Notes: generated from the letters alone by a model not told the origin. A DNA stretch of 64,000 nt from Balneolaceae bacterium (GCA_017795005.1 CP051242.1:2968119-3032118), one strand, 5' to 3'. Numbered from the stretch's first letter, positions 45,184 through 53,647 are shown. Program-made: numbers and translations.

Positions 45184-45224
45184 TTATTCGTTAATTGTTT
45201 CTACTATTAACAATTAACGAATAA
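45184..45224. repeat. Perfect 16-bp inverted repeat between accD and obg
   Basis: TTATTCGTTAATTGTT (45184-45199) and AACAATTAACGAATAA (45209-45224) pair perfectly around a nine-base loop. The same core appears near 7378-7411 and 7943-7960. It may act as a transcription end for accD; there is no T run. Confidence 0.65.
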
Positions 45225-45259
45225 GAATGATGAGTTTTGGTTTACATAAGTATTGGTAT

Positions 45260-46114
45260 TTACTTCTTATGCAATATAAGTTTAAGCAACTGAGTAAGCT
45301 TATCTTTCATTTCGGTTCTGTCTACAATGAAATCCAGAAAACCGTGTTCGAGCAAATATTCTGCAGTTTGAAAACCTTCCGGTAAATCTCGTCCAATTGT
45401 TTGACGAACGACACGAGGACCGGCAAAAGCAATTAATGCTCCCGGCTCAGCAATATTAAAATCACCAAGCATTGCATAGCTTGCTGTAACTCCACCGGTA
45501 GTTGGGTTAGTTAGATATGAAATAAAAGGGATTCCTTCTTCATCAAGCTGAGCCAGTTTAGCGGATGTTTTAGCCATCTGCATCAAACTAAGAACGCTTT
45601 CCATCATACGTGCACCACCCGTTTGAGAAATAATAATCAAAGGGACTTTCTTTTCTCTGGCAGTATCGATAGCAACTCCCAACCTTTCACCTACAACCGA
45701 ACCCATACTTCCACCGATAAAACCAAAGTCCATACATCCTACAACGAGTTCAAGACCATTCATTTTTCCAACACCAACACGAGCTGCATCAGAAAGACCG
45801 GTTTTCTTTTTTGATTCTTCTAAGCGATCGGTGTATTTCTTACGGTCGGTAAATTCTAGTGGATCAGTAGAGATAATATCCTGGGCAATCTCTTTAAATT
45901 TCCCCCCGTCGAAGATGATCTCAAAATACTCTTTACTTCCAATTCTGAAATGATATCCACTTAACGGGTCAACAAACAGGTTCTCCTCTAATTCGCGCCG
46001 GTGTATGGTTTCACCAGTAGTAGGCACTTTAACCCAAACTCCTTCGGGCATTTCCTTCTTTTCAGAAGTTTGAATGTTATCGTCTTTTCTTTTAAACCAG
46101 GACATAGACTCCAT
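45260..46114 (-). CDS. accD: Acetyl-CoA carboxylase carboxyltransferase subunit beta, zinc-cysteine-free
   Basis: With AccA it transfers the carboxyl group from biotin to acetyl-CoA, the first step of fatty acid synthesis. The crotonase-type core is intact ([66 protein letters not shown]). The N-terminal zinc ribbon seen in E. coli is recognisable, but its four cysteines are replaced by Val30, Thr33, Asp49 and Ser52. I recall similar loss in other Bacteroidota AccD proteins. Start is ATG at 46114, or Met4 (46105). accA is not in the window. Confidence 0.93.
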   Translation of the reverse strand: MESMSWFKRKDDNIQTSEKKEMPEGVWVKVPTTGETIHRRELEENLFVDPLSGYHFRIGSKEYFEIIFDGGKFKEIAQDIISTDPLEFTDRKKYTDRLEESKKKTGLSDAARVGVGKMNGLELVVGCMDFGFIGGSMGSVVGERLGVAIDTAREKKVPLIIISQTGGARMMESVLSLMQMAKTSAKLAQLDEEGIPFISYLTNPTTGGVTASYAMLGDFNIAEPGALIAFAGPRVVRQTIGRDLPEGFQTAEYLLEHGFLDFIVDRTEMKDKLTQLLKLILHKK

Positions 46115-46149
46115 TTTTCAAATTTTGCTTAAAATAAAGATAATCGAGC

Positions 46150-46998
46150 TTAATTAAGAATGTTTTTCAACCATTGTTCAACCAATCCCGGCCATGTTTC
46201 TGCAGCTGAATTTCCTTTTCTTAGACCAAATCCATGTCCTCCTTCCGGGTAAACATGAAGCTCATATTTTAATCCTTCTTCATACAGTGCCTTTGCAAAA
46301 ACTAACGAGCTGCTTGTATATGGATCATCGACAGTAGCAAATATAAATATTGGTGGAACATCCACATCCAGCGTTATTTCGGGTGTAAGTGATTTATTCC
46401 TACCTCGATCCAAATAAGCAGGGTAAATCAAAATGGCAAAATCAGGTCGGGCTGAAATTTTATCCAGCTCATCAATATGATCATACAAATCTTCTTCAAA
46501 ACGAGTACTTGCCCTGGCGCTTAAACTACCACCTGCGGAAAATCCAATTACCCCGATTTTATCGGTATCAATTCCCCACTTTTCCGCATTCCCTCTAACG
46601 ACCCGAATAGCTCTTTGTATATCATATAATGCTTCGAGTTCTTTATCAGGAGTTCTGTATTGCAACACAAATGCAGTATAGCCGAGTGTATTCAGCCATT
46701 TCGCAATCGGAGTTCCTTCAAAATTATATGCCAGATACTGATACGCTCCTCCGGGTGCAATTATTAGCGCCCCTCCATTTTTATGGGACGCTTCTGACTC
46801 AAATACTTCTAAAAGAGGGTTGGTGATATTCGTTAGACGGATAATTCCCCTACTGGTATCCGGAGTTTGAACCGGAGGATTCTTTGGCAAAGAAGAACCG
46901 GGAACCTCATCCGGCCATAGAAAAAGTGTATCAGGTATTTGTGCGGAAACAGTTATGCTAACACAGATCAAAAAGGTAAACAAAAAAATAGTTTTCAT
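46150..46998 (-). CDS. Secreted alpha/beta-hydrolase, BD-FAE-like esterase
   Basis: The signal peptide MKTIFLFTFLICVSITVSAQ sends it to the periplasm or beyond. The hydrolase fold shows an oxyanion motif IIAPGGAYQYLA (79-90), the nucleophile elbow GFSAGGS with Ser154, an acid in ATVDDPYTSS and His in PEGGHGFGLRKG. This arrangement is that of small-ester and xylan-ester hydrolases (acetyl or feruloyl esterases); the substrate is not shown. It lies one base from the end of tsaB's reading frame and runs the same way, so it may be co-transcribed with it. Confidence 0.88.
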   Translation of the reverse strand: MKTIFLFTFLICVSITVSAQIPDTLFLWPDEVPGSSLPKNPPVQTPDTSRGIIRLTNITNPLLEVFESEASHKNGGALIIAPGGAYQYLAYNFEGTPIAKWLNTLGYTAFVLQYRTPDKELEALYDIQRAIRVVRGNAEKWGIDTDKIGVIGFSAGGSLSARASTRFEEDLYDHIDELDKISARPDFAILIYPAYLDRGRNKSLTPEITLDVDVPPIFIFATVDDPYTSSSLVFAKALYEEGLKYELHVYPEGGHGFGLRKGNSAAETWPGLVEQWLKNILN

Positions 46999-46999
46999 A

Positions 47000-47659
47000 T
47001 CATTTGGAATTATTTACCTGCCCACTGCTGATATAGTTTGGATTTAACTCTTCGGGAGAAGTTTTAACGCAAAAATCCAGAAAGTTTGGAACCTGATAGA
47101 GTTTTATAAGTGAGCTTGCAGATATAGAAGTCTCATCGAATAACTCTGCTTTTGAAAGTGATTCCTTATCTAATCTATTGATACCTGTCCCAATAATGGT
47201 ATCCCCATCTTGAATAAAATCTTCAAACTCTGAGATTTCAATAATATCAGGTTCAGATTTTGAAATTAATCCATCTTTACTTGAAAAAGCCTGATGGTAT
47301 ACATGTGTTCTCCTTGCATCTATGATGGAGTGAATAATACCAATCCTCTCTTCTACTCCCATTGCAAAAGAAGCCAGAGTATTCGCTGCATAAAGGGGAA
47401 CATCGGTCCCAAAAAGTATCCCCTTGATAGCACTTGCCGCAATTCTTAGTCCGGTATATGAACCCGGGCCGTTACTCACCAATACCGCATCCAGATCTGC
47501 GATCTTAAAATTATATTCATTCATTAGTTCCTGAGTAAACAAAAACACATGATCGGAATGTACTCCCCGACCTTGTATTCTTTTCTCAGTAACCCCTCCA
47601 TCTTTATCCTGAAAGGAGACTGAACAAACATTAGTAGCTGTTTCGTAGGCCAGGATCAT
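47000..47659 (-). CDS. tsaB: tRNA threonylcarbamoyladenosine biosynthesis protein TsaB
   Basis: TsaB partners TsaD and TsaE to place threonylcarbamoyl on A37 of tRNAs that read ANN codons. Its ASKHA-fold N-terminus is clear: MILAYETATNVCSVSF, then VHSDHVFLFTQELM and the signature VSNGPGSYTGLRIAASAIKG (about 61-80). Length of 219 residues is normal for TsaB and much shorter than TsaD. A REP-like element lies upstream, between it and pyrC. Confidence 0.94.
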   Translation of the reverse strand: MILAYETATNVCSVSFQDKDGGVTEKRIQGRGVHSDHVFLFTQELMNEYNFKIADLDAVLVSNGPGSYTGLRIAASAIKGILFGTDVPLYAANTLASFAMGVEERIGIIHSIIDARRTHVYHQAFSSKDGLISKSEPDIIEISEFEDFIQDGDTIIGTGINRLDKESLSKAELFDETSISASSLIKLYQVPNFLDFCVKTSPEELNPNYISSGQVNNSK

Positions 47660-47680
47660 TTAATGATTATTTATTTTTTC

Positions 47681-47775
47681 AAAGTCATCCAGAGCGAAGA
47701 CGATGGATCTGCAAAACAAAAAATAGTAATGATTTCATTGTGCAGATTCTTCGGAAGTATTCTCAGAATGACTTT
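47681..47775. repeat. Imperfect palindromic intergenic element (GTCATCC type)
   Basis: AAAGTCATCC at the left end mirrors GAATGACTTT at the right, and GGATCTGCA near 47704-47712 mirrors TGCAGATTC at 47741-47749. It looks like the REP-like element at 26523-26594 and like GTCATCC-type repeats known in many bacteria. Confidence 0.55.
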
Positions 47776-47781
47776 ATTTCG

Positions 47782-49062
47782 TTAACGAAGTTGATTAATC
47801 ACCAACTGCCCTTTATTAAAAATCCCAACAACACGTCCTGTTAATTTCTTATCCAGGTATGGCGAGTTTTTAGATTTAGAGCGAACGTTATTTTTGTCAA
47901 AGGTCCATTCTTCATCGGTATTGAAAAAGGTCAGATTAGCGGTTCCTCCTTCTTCCAGCTTGAGTTCTTCCAGATTTAAGATCTCTCTGGGATTGTAACT
48001 CAGCTTTTCTACCAATTGCTGCAAATCCAGCTTATTAGTTTTGAAAAGCCTCATATTGGAAATCGACCAGGCTGTTTCCAATCCGATAATTCCATTGGGA
48101 GCATAAATAAATTCCACTTCTTTCTCTTCTATAGAATGCGGGGCATGATCGGTACAAATCACATCGATGGTTCCATCTACCAATCCTTCTATCATTGCAT
48201 CTACGTCTTCCTGAGTTCTTAGCGGTGGATGCATTTTAAAATTGGTATCAAATTTCTGGCGATCAATTTCCTCATCAGTAAGATCAAAGTGATGTGGACA
48301 TACCTCAGTGGTTACCTTAATTCCTTTTGCTTTCCCTTTTCGTACTAAATCAACTCCTTCTTTGGTACTGATGTGCGCTACATGAACATGACCTCCTGTA
48401 TATTCAGCCAGTAAAATGTCGCGAGCAATCATTACTTCTTCTGCAATTCCAGGAGTTCCATCCAGTCCCAATCGGGTAGAAACTCTTCCTTCATTCATAT
48501 GTCCGGGGCGTGAAAGCGCTAAATCTTCTTCATGGTTAATAATGGGGACACCCAGCATAGATGAGTATTCCAAAGCAACACGCATAACCTGAGAATCATA
48601 TACCGGATCACCATCGTCGCTGAATGCAACTGCTCCACCATCTTTCATATCGGCCATTTCAGCGATGGATTTCCCTTTGCGTTCTTTAGTCACACAACCT
48701 ATTGGATGGACATCAACCGGAGTACTTTCTGCTTTTTTGATAATAAACTCGACTACGTCACGGGTATGAGTAGCGGGACTTGTGTTTGGCATACACGCAA
48801 CTGCCGTGAACCCTCCAAAAGCTGCTGCATCCGTTCCGGTTTTGATTGTTTCTTTGTGCTCATATCCAGGCTCACGTAAATGAATATGCATATCCATCCA
48901 GCCCGGACTTACATACGCCCCACCAAAATCATGACTTTCTTCCCCTTTTTCTTCTTTTAATCCACTTCCGATTTCTTTGATGATTCCATCCACAATTCGA
49001 AGATCAACGGTTTCATCCCCTTTATGGGTTTTGCTTACTGGTCGAAGGTTTTTGAGGAGCAT
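47782..49062 (-). CDS. pyrC: Dihydroorotase
   Basis: A cytoplasmic amidohydrolase that closes carbamoyl-aspartate to dihydroorotate. Metal-binding residues are visible in WMDMHIHLREPGYEHKE (His59, His61), the substrate motif AFGGFTAVACMPNTSP follows, then HVHVAHIST and ICTDHAPHSIEEK with the catalytic Asp. The 426-residue length matches the type I (PyrC of Bacillus type) family. It is alone on its strand between the REP-like repeat and the transposase region. Confidence 0.94.
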   Translation of the reverse strand: MLLKNLRPVSKTHKGDETVDLRIVDGIIKEIGSGLKEEKGEESHDFGGAYVSPGWMDMHIHLREPGYEHKETIKTGTDAAAFGGFTAVACMPNTSPATHTRDVVEFIIKKAESTPVDVHPIGCVTKERKGKSIAEMADMKDGGAVAFSDDGDPVYDSQVMRVALEYSSMLGVPIINHEEDLALSRPGHMNEGRVSTRLGLDGTPGIAEEVMIARDILLAEYTGGHVHVAHISTKEGVDLVRKGKAKGIKVTTEVCPHHFDLTDEEIDRQKFDTNFKMHPPLRTQEDVDAMIEGLVDGTIDVICTDHAPHSIEEKEVEFIYAPNGIIGLETAWSISNMRLFKTNKLDLQQLVEKLSYNPREILNLEELKLEEGGTANLTFFNTDEEWTFDKNNVRSKSKNSPYLDKKLTGRVVGIFNKGQLVINQLR

Positions 49063-49130
49063 AATTTTTAGCTAAGAATTCTAATTCGGGTCAAATATAG
49101 GGGTTTTGAAGAATTGAAATGGAAGCTTTT

Positions 49131-49168
49131 ACAACCTAAGCTTCTCCCTCGAAACCACTTTTTCTACT
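49131..49168. repeat. Second copy of the 3' end of the CDF transporter gene
   Basis: These 38 bases match 49952-49989, the last codons of the CDF gene, at 35 positions. The copy sits on the far side of the transposase gene and encodes nothing itself. Confidence 0.7.
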
Positions 49169-49178
49169 CATTAAATAC

Positions 49179-49198
49179 CGAAGGGTTGAAACCCTTCG
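49179..49198. repeat. REP hairpin left of the transposase gene
   Basis: CGAAGGGTT pairs with AACCCTTCG around a two-base centre (20 bases, perfect). A sister copy is at 49732-49751 on the other side of the transposase. Such hairpins are substrates of REP-associated Y1 transposases. Confidence 0.7.
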
Positions 49199-49273
49199 CT
49201 GGTGTACCTGAAGATTTTGAAGCAACGATACGCTGGTCAAGTAAACAAGCAAAGAAATTCAATCCTTCGCAAC
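49199..49273. repeat. 75-base direct repeat, left copy
   Basis: Identical to 49845-49919 apart from one base. The right end runs into the last codons of the transposase gene (stop at 49259-49261). Confidence 0.85.
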
Positions 49274-49702
49274 AGGTAGAATTGAACTCCTTTTAACTAA
49301 TTCTTTAATCTCGATTGTATAGCTTTTTGTTTTATGATGCTTTTCCTGATTAAAGATATATGATCTCACCTGATTGATATCACTCTGACTTACCGAAAAA
49401 ACTCCATACCCTTCCTGCCAGGCAAACCCTTTTTCCCAATTATATTTTTGATTAAGCCAAAAGGACGAACTTCCTTTTATCCATTTGACAACCTCAGCTG
49501 CGCTTTGTGAAGTTTTGAGTTTTATCAGAAGATGAAGATGATCTTCAAATCCATTTACCACATCAATTTGAATTCCCTCTTCATTTCCATGCTTCTTAAT
49601 CCATTCACAAACTTCACCTCTGATATTCCAGGTTAAATATGGAATTCGATCTTTCGTACTAAATACTATATGTACCCAAATAGAATTGAAGGTCTTTGGC
49701 AT
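49259..49702 (-). CDS. IS200/REP-associated Y1 (HUH) transposase
   Basis: A single-strand-DNA transposase of the Y1 family. The HUH pair is His55 and His57 in FEDHLHLLIKL, and the nucleophile is probably Tyr115 in VRSYIFNQEKHH. The start IWVHIVFSTKDRIPYL and the WQEGYGVFSVS segment are typical. With 147 residues it is full length and likely active. There is no tnpB. Flanking CGAAGGGTT hairpins, rather than simple insertion-sequence ends, suggest a REP-associated transposase (RAYT). Confidence 0.9.
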   Translation of the reverse strand: MPKTFNSIWVHIVFSTKDRIPYLTWNIRGEVCEWIKKHGNEEGIQIDVVNGFEDHLHLLIKLKTSQSAAEVVKWIKGSSSFWLNQKYNWEKGFAWQEGYGVFSVSQSDINQVRSYIFNQEKHHKTKSYTIEIKELVKRSSILPVAKD

Positions 49703-49731
49703 GTTCTAAGATTTAATCCAGTTCACAAGCG

Positions 49732-49751
49732 AAGGGTTTCAACCCTTCGTA
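49732..49751. repeat. REP hairpin right of the transposase gene
   Basis: CGAAGGGTT pairs with AACCCTTCG around a two-base centre, as in the left copy but with TC in the middle. It lies about 30 bases upstream of the transposase start. Confidence 0.7.
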
Positions 49752-49844
49752 ACTAGGTGTAGGACCTGCTAAAACCCTTTTCCTTACAAAACTAATTTCA
49801 AAAATGAATACTCATCCTTAAGTCCGAGAGTCTAACGACCTTCA

Positions 49845-49919
49845 CTGGTGTACCTGAAGATTTTGAAGCAACGATACGCTGGTCAAGTAAACAAGCAAAA
49901 AAATTCAATCCTTCGCAAC
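49845..49919. repeat. 75-base direct repeat, right copy
   Basis: Differs from 49199-49273 at one base (A for G). Its right end lies 33 bases before the CDF gene's 3' end. Confidence 0.85.
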
Positions 49920-49949
49920 GATGAGTATGATTAAAACCAGCCTTATTCC

Positions 49950-50969
49950 CTACAACCTATGCTTCTCCCTCGAAACCACCTTTTCCACTGTCCATTCCAT
50001 TTCTTGTTTAAACGGTGATTTTCTGACTTCACACTCTTTTATATCACATAAAGAACAGGAATAATCCTGGCAATAATCGGTATGAATATTGAGCTCAATC
50101 CGACTACCAAATCGTTCTGAAATTAGTTCATCCAGACGGTCAGTCTCGTCATGACCTTGCCTGATATTGAAATACCATGGCAGTGTAAGATGACAATCGA
50201 TATGGAGCACACTTCCATATTTAACAATCCGAAGATTATGCAGATCTACCCAGTTTACGTGACGATTTTCCTGTAAGTAACTCACCATTTCTTTAAGTAA
50301 CTGCTGGTCTGATTCATCCATAATACCTGCAATGGCTCTTCTGAGAATTTTATATCCCATTCTGATTATGAGCAATGCAAAAATAATTGCCACTGCTCCA
50401 TCCAGCCAAAGTGCATCTGTGACTGAAAGCAGAAATAGCCCAATAATTATACCCAGCGTGGTATAGGTATCGGTTTGCAAATGTCTTCCACTTGCCATCA
50501 ACGCCAGAGAATTATTCCTTTTTCCTGTCCTGTATGCCCAAGTTCCGAAACCATAGTTAACCAACGCAGAAAAACTGATGATGGCAATCCCCCAGTTTAA
50601 TTGTCCTAGTTCCGGAGGTTCTATGAAACTCATTCCAGCTTCATAAATAATAAATAGTCCTGCAACGGTAATTAGTGTCCCTTCAATCCCAGCTGAAATA
50701 AATTCGATTTTGCCATGTCCGTATGGGTGACTCCGATCTCTGGGACGCGCAGCAATTTTTAGGCTCATCAATCCAATTATCCCACTTACCACATTTACTA
50801 TGCTTTCCAGTGCATCGGTAAGGATAGCTACCGATTGTGTCAGGTACCAGGCAACAACTTTTATTGTAAAAAGAATCACCGCAATTCCAACTATAAATTT
50901 CTGTACGGTGATATTTTCCTGACTTGTACCCATCACTATTAAAGTACATTTATTTAAGATGATTCTCAT
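49950..50969 (-). CDS. Cation diffusion facilitator (CDF) metal exporter with Cys-rich tail
   Basis: A proton-driven exporter of Zn, Co, Fe or Mn. Membrane helices fill about 20-210, with SVAILTDALESIVNVVSG and SHPYGHGKIEFISAG as the family signatures; the first metal site reads TDALES, with Glu where many exporters have His or Asp, so metal choice may differ. A cytoplasmic domain (about 220-300) ends in an unusual motif with four cysteines, YCQDYSCSLCDIKECEVRK. ATG at 50933 (MGTSQENITVQKF) is a better start than 50969. The last codons are duplicated beyond the transposase at 49131. Confidence 0.88.
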   Translation of the reverse strand: MRIILNKCTLIVMGTSQENITVQKFIVGIAVILFTIKVVAWYLTQSVAILTDALESIVNVVSGIIGLMSLKIAARPRDRSHPYGHGKIEFISAGIEGTLITVAGLFIIYEAGMSFIEPPELGQLNWGIAIISFSALVNYGFGTWAYRTGKRNNSLALMASGRHLQTDTYTTLGIIIGLFLLSVTDALWLDGAVAIIFALLIIRMGYKILRRAIAGIMDESDQQLLKEMVSYLQENRHVNWVDLHNLRIVKYGSVLHIDCHLTLPWYFNIRQGHDETDRLDELISERFGSRIELNIHTDYCQDYSCSLCDIKECEVRKSPFKQEMEWTVEKVVSREKHRL

Positions 50970-50997
50970 TCCTGATTACTTCAAGAAGAATCAAAAA

Positions 50998-51024
50998 AAG
51001 TACGAAACTTTCAATTTCGTACTT
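50998..51024 (-). terminator. Terminator of the small barrel gene
   Basis: AGTACGAAA pairs with TTTCGTACT; on the minus strand it is followed by a T run, so it ends the leftward gene at 51053-51721 and separates it from the CDF gene. Confidence 0.8.
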
Positions 51025-51052
51025 TACATGTACCTATTTTTATTTATCTGGT

Positions 51053-51721
51053 TTAAATCCTAAGAAAGAATTTTATTCCAATCTGATTTTGTCCGCTCCT
51101 GCCATTCTGTTTGCCTGTTAACAATTCTTCATCAATTACAGAAGTATCCAGATCACCCATAAACAGCATATATGGAGATATAGAAATCACTTTTGAGAAA
51201 TCGAACTGAAGAAATAGTTCTTTACTTACATACAGTTCCTGAATCCCTTTATTCCAGGGTTCATTTTCTAATTCGTCCTGATCAGCAAAACGGTAATCCA
51301 GATACACCAAATCCATTCCTACATTTAAACCAGGAGTTATTTCCAAAGCATCGATATTAAGAATTCTGATCCCGGCACCAAGTTGAAAGCTATACCGCAT
51401 ATATCGTATATCAGCTTGATTGGTCTCATTAGTTTGGGTTGAAGTCCAGGTAGAGCTGGTCTTCTGAATCATAAAAGAATTCCCTAGAGAACCATAAAGA
51501 GGAGAGTCTGCAATATGTTCTCCATACTTTAGTGTGAAACCGTGGATATACTCCAGGTTTTCGAATTTTGTATTTAACTGAAAGTTGGAATTCCAATAAT
51601 CAATCGATTCATTCACACCTTCAAAATCTCCCGTATTAGCACTGTACCCAAAATAAACCTGAGCCTGACTATCATTTGAGACAAATAAAAGAGTGGCGGT
51701 AAGAAGAAAGAGTCTTATCAT
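51053..51721 (-). CDS. Small outer membrane beta-barrel protein, unknown
   Basis: The signal peptide (cut near DSQAQ) is followed by about 200 residues of alternating strands such as QVYFGYSANTGDF, YMRYSFQLGAGIRI, LEITPGLNVGMDLVYLDYRF and a last strand NQIGIKFFLRI, the usual end of an 8-stranded barrel. No ligand motif is seen. It is followed by its own terminator and has about 60 bases of AT-rich DNA upstream of its start before the next gene region. Confidence 0.7.
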   Translation of the reverse strand: MIRLFLLTATLLFVSNDSQAQVYFGYSANTGDFEGVNESIDYWNSNFQLNTKFENLEYIHGFTLKYGEHIADSPLYGSLGNSFMIQKTSSTWTSTQTNETNQADIRYMRYSFQLGAGIRILNIDALEITPGLNVGMDLVYLDYRFADQDELENEPWNKGIQELYVSKELFLQFDFSKVISISPYMLFMGDLDTSVIDEELLTGKQNGRSGQNQIGIKFFLRI

Positions 51722-51837
51722 AAAAACCAGAATTAAGTCAATAGGAAAGCTAAAGTGTTTTATTTCTGACTCAATAAGGCATATGCCGTATTCTATTGTC
51801 CCCTTTTTATTCCTCCATTTGTTATATCAAAAACGAT

Positions 51838-52153
51838 ATGAAACCTGAACAACTCCTTTTTTAAAGAAATCAGAACCGAGATGGTTGAAGACCATGTACC
51901 TATTGAAGCGGGAAATATGATGGGTTCCCCCTCGATCACTCAGAATGGAAAAGTGTTCGCCTTTCTTTCAAAAAAATATCTTATGGTTTTCAGGTTGGGA
52001 AAAGATTTTGATCCTACATCGCAGGATTTTGAAATACGACCATTTAATCCTTTTAAGAAAAAAGGTCCACTTGCAGGATGGTTTGAAGTTCCTTATTCAG
52101 AACACATACACTGGAAACCACTAACTAAAGAAGCACAGGAGATAAACGCATGA
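51838..52153 (+). CDS. TfoX-N/YjbR-like small protein, frameshifted in a T run
   Basis: The long frame begins at ATG 51881 (MVEDHVPIEAGNMMGSP). An ATG at 51838 in another frame reads MKPEQLLF and stops at once. Removing one T from the run at 51857-51862 joins them into MKPEQLLFKEIRTEMVEDH, a natural start, giving about 104 residues. The fold cues MMGSPSITQNGKVFAFL, LMVFRLG and GWFEVPYSEHIHW resemble TfoX N-terminal or MmcQ-like small proteins, whose function is poorly known. The stop overlaps the start of the DUF2461 gene. Confidence 0.6.
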
Positions 52154-52809
52154 TCACTCAGAAATACATCACTTTTTTTGAAGAACTTGAAGCTGATAAC
52201 AACAAAGAATGGTTCGATAAAAATAGAAAACGATACGAGGATCATGTAAGAACGCCCTTCATTGAATTGGTAGAATCGATTATTCCCGGATTATTAGCAA
52301 TTGAACCCTCTATCCTTCCCGATGCTAAGAAATCACTATTCAGAATAAACAGGGATATTCGCTTCTCATCCGATAAAACACCCTACAATGTTATGATGAA
52401 GGCCGGACTTTCACCCGGAGGCAGGAAGTCTGAACTACCTGGTTTTTATTTAGGAATTGGAGCAGATAACGTTCATATGGGAGGCGGGCTGTATCAATTG
52501 GATAAAAACGCCCTCAAAAAAGTTCGCCTATTAATTGCCGGAAATACAGATGAGTTTCTTTCAATTATTGGTGGAGCTGATTTTAAAAAACGCTTCGAAA
52601 AACTAAAGGGAGAACAAAACAAGCGTATTGATGCAGAATTTCAGCCTGTAATTGAACAAACCAATTACATTTTAAACAAGCAGTTTTACGCTATGGCAAC
52701 TTTGCCAACTTCTCAGTTTATTAATGAATCTAACCAGGCAGAAACGCTCATGGGGTACTATAGAGCGGTTCAGCCTCTACATTCATTTTTAAACAAAGCC
52801 TTTACATGA
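52150..52809 (+). CDS. DUF2461 family protein
   Basis: The protein has the DUF2461 (TIGR02453) pattern: FFEELEADNNKEWFDKNRKRYE at the start, SLFRINRDIRFSSDKTPYN (about 62-80), then GFYLGIGADNVHMGGGLYQ. The function is unknown. The start overlaps the end of the preceding small gene and the stop overlaps the start of the YCII-like gene, so the three form a tight operon. Length of 219 residues is normal. Confidence 0.9.
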   Translation: MITQKYITFFEELEADNNKEWFDKNRKRYEDHVRTPFIELVESIIPGLLAIEPSILPDAKKSLFRINRDIRFSSDKTPYNVMMKAGLSPGGRKSELPGFYLGIGADNVHMGGGLYQLDKNALKKVRLLIAGNTDEFLSIIGGADFKKRFEKLKGEQNKRIDAEFQPVIEQTNYILNKQFYAMATLPTSQFINESNQAETLMGYYRAVQPLHSFLNKAFT

Positions 52810-53129
52810 AAAAATACATGTTGATTTTTCGGGGTCAGGAAGGCGTAGATACCTCGGATGATGCCTTGCGGGAGCGCATTCAACAGCACGTAAACTGGAT
52901 CGAAAAATTAGGAGATCAGCATATCGATTCACAACGACTGGAAGATGTCGGAGCTCACATTATAAACCATAATACCGTCGAAACAGACGGGGCATTTATA
53001 GAAGCCAAAGAAATCATTCTAGGATATACCATTATTGCCGCGAAAGATCTGGATGATGCCATATTCATGGCGAAAACTTGTCCTTTGTTGAATTACTTTG
53101 AGATTATGGTTCGCCCTGTGGTTTCCTGA
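52806..53129 (+). CDS. YCII-related small protein
   Basis: A 107-residue protein with the ferredoxin-like YCII fold: MKKYMLIFRGQEG, HVNWIEKLGDQHIDSQRLED, TDGAFIEAKEIILGYTIIAAKDLDDAIFMAKTCPLL and EIMVRPV at the end. Family members often work next to ECF sigma factors, but none is adjacent here. The start overlaps the DUF2461 stop by four bases. Its 3' end overlaps the opposite-strand thioesterase gene by 26 bases. Confidence 0.85.
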   Translation: MKKYMLIFRGQEGVDTSDDALRERIQQHVNWIEKLGDQHIDSQRLEDVGAHIINHNTVETDGAFIEAKEIILGYTIIAAKDLDDAIFMAKTCPLLNYFEIMVRPVVS

Positions 53130-53583
53130 AATCAGATCTACCTTCCCCAATAATTACATACGTACCCTGAAAGGATGCGTATGTAATTCCCTGTTTCTCA
53201 ATTACAGCCGTGAGAGTTATTTTAGCCTTTAAGTTTGCTTTATAGCATTCCAGAAAAGATTCTATTTGTGAGTTCTCAGGGATTATTAAGTTGGTATAAA
53301 ATTCCTCTTTTACGGGTTTGTAAAATTCAACTTCTCCTTTGCTTCCAATGATTTTTGGCTCCGGATTAAATTCTTCAATTAACAATTTTAAAAAAGCCCA
53401 TCCGGTTGTAAAAAATAAACTATCAATACTACCACCAAAAACAGAACCTACATGATTCCTATTATTATCAAGTGGTGCTGATAACTGAACTTTCTCTCTG
53501 GATAATTCTTCAACTTTAAGTCCCATTGATTTGGTAATCGGGATATTGGTATGTAAATAATTCTGCGCTTCTTCTTTGGTCAT
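53104..53583 (-). CDS. Hot-dog thioesterase, YiiD C-terminal type
   Basis: The 159 residues match the YiiD C-terminal thioesterase-like domain: LHTNIPITKSMGLKVEEL, the NHVGSVFGGSIDSLFFTTGWA helix motif (about 42-62) and EVEFYKPVKEEF. Such proteins hydrolyse acyl-thioesters, with unknown physiological substrate. It stands alone on the minus strand and converges with the YCII-like gene. Confidence 0.85.
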   Translation of the reverse strand: MTKEEAQNYLHTNIPITKSMGLKVEELSREKVQLSAPLDNNRNHVGSVFGGSIDSLFFTTGWAFLKLLIEEFNPEPKIIGSKGEVEFYKPVKEEFYTNLIIPENSQIESFLECYKANLKAKITLTAVIEKQGITYASFQGTYVIIGEGRSDFRKPQGEP

Positions 53584-53647
53584 ATCAATTATTGATTCTG
53601 AATCGGGACTAAATTATATGTATCATTGATTGAAATCCAAGTAGTTT

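Noticed and set aside
49114-49296. Frame of 60 residues beside the transposase
   Set aside because: It is built from the CDF-tail copy, the REP hairpin and the 75-base repeat, with no sign of a protein family.
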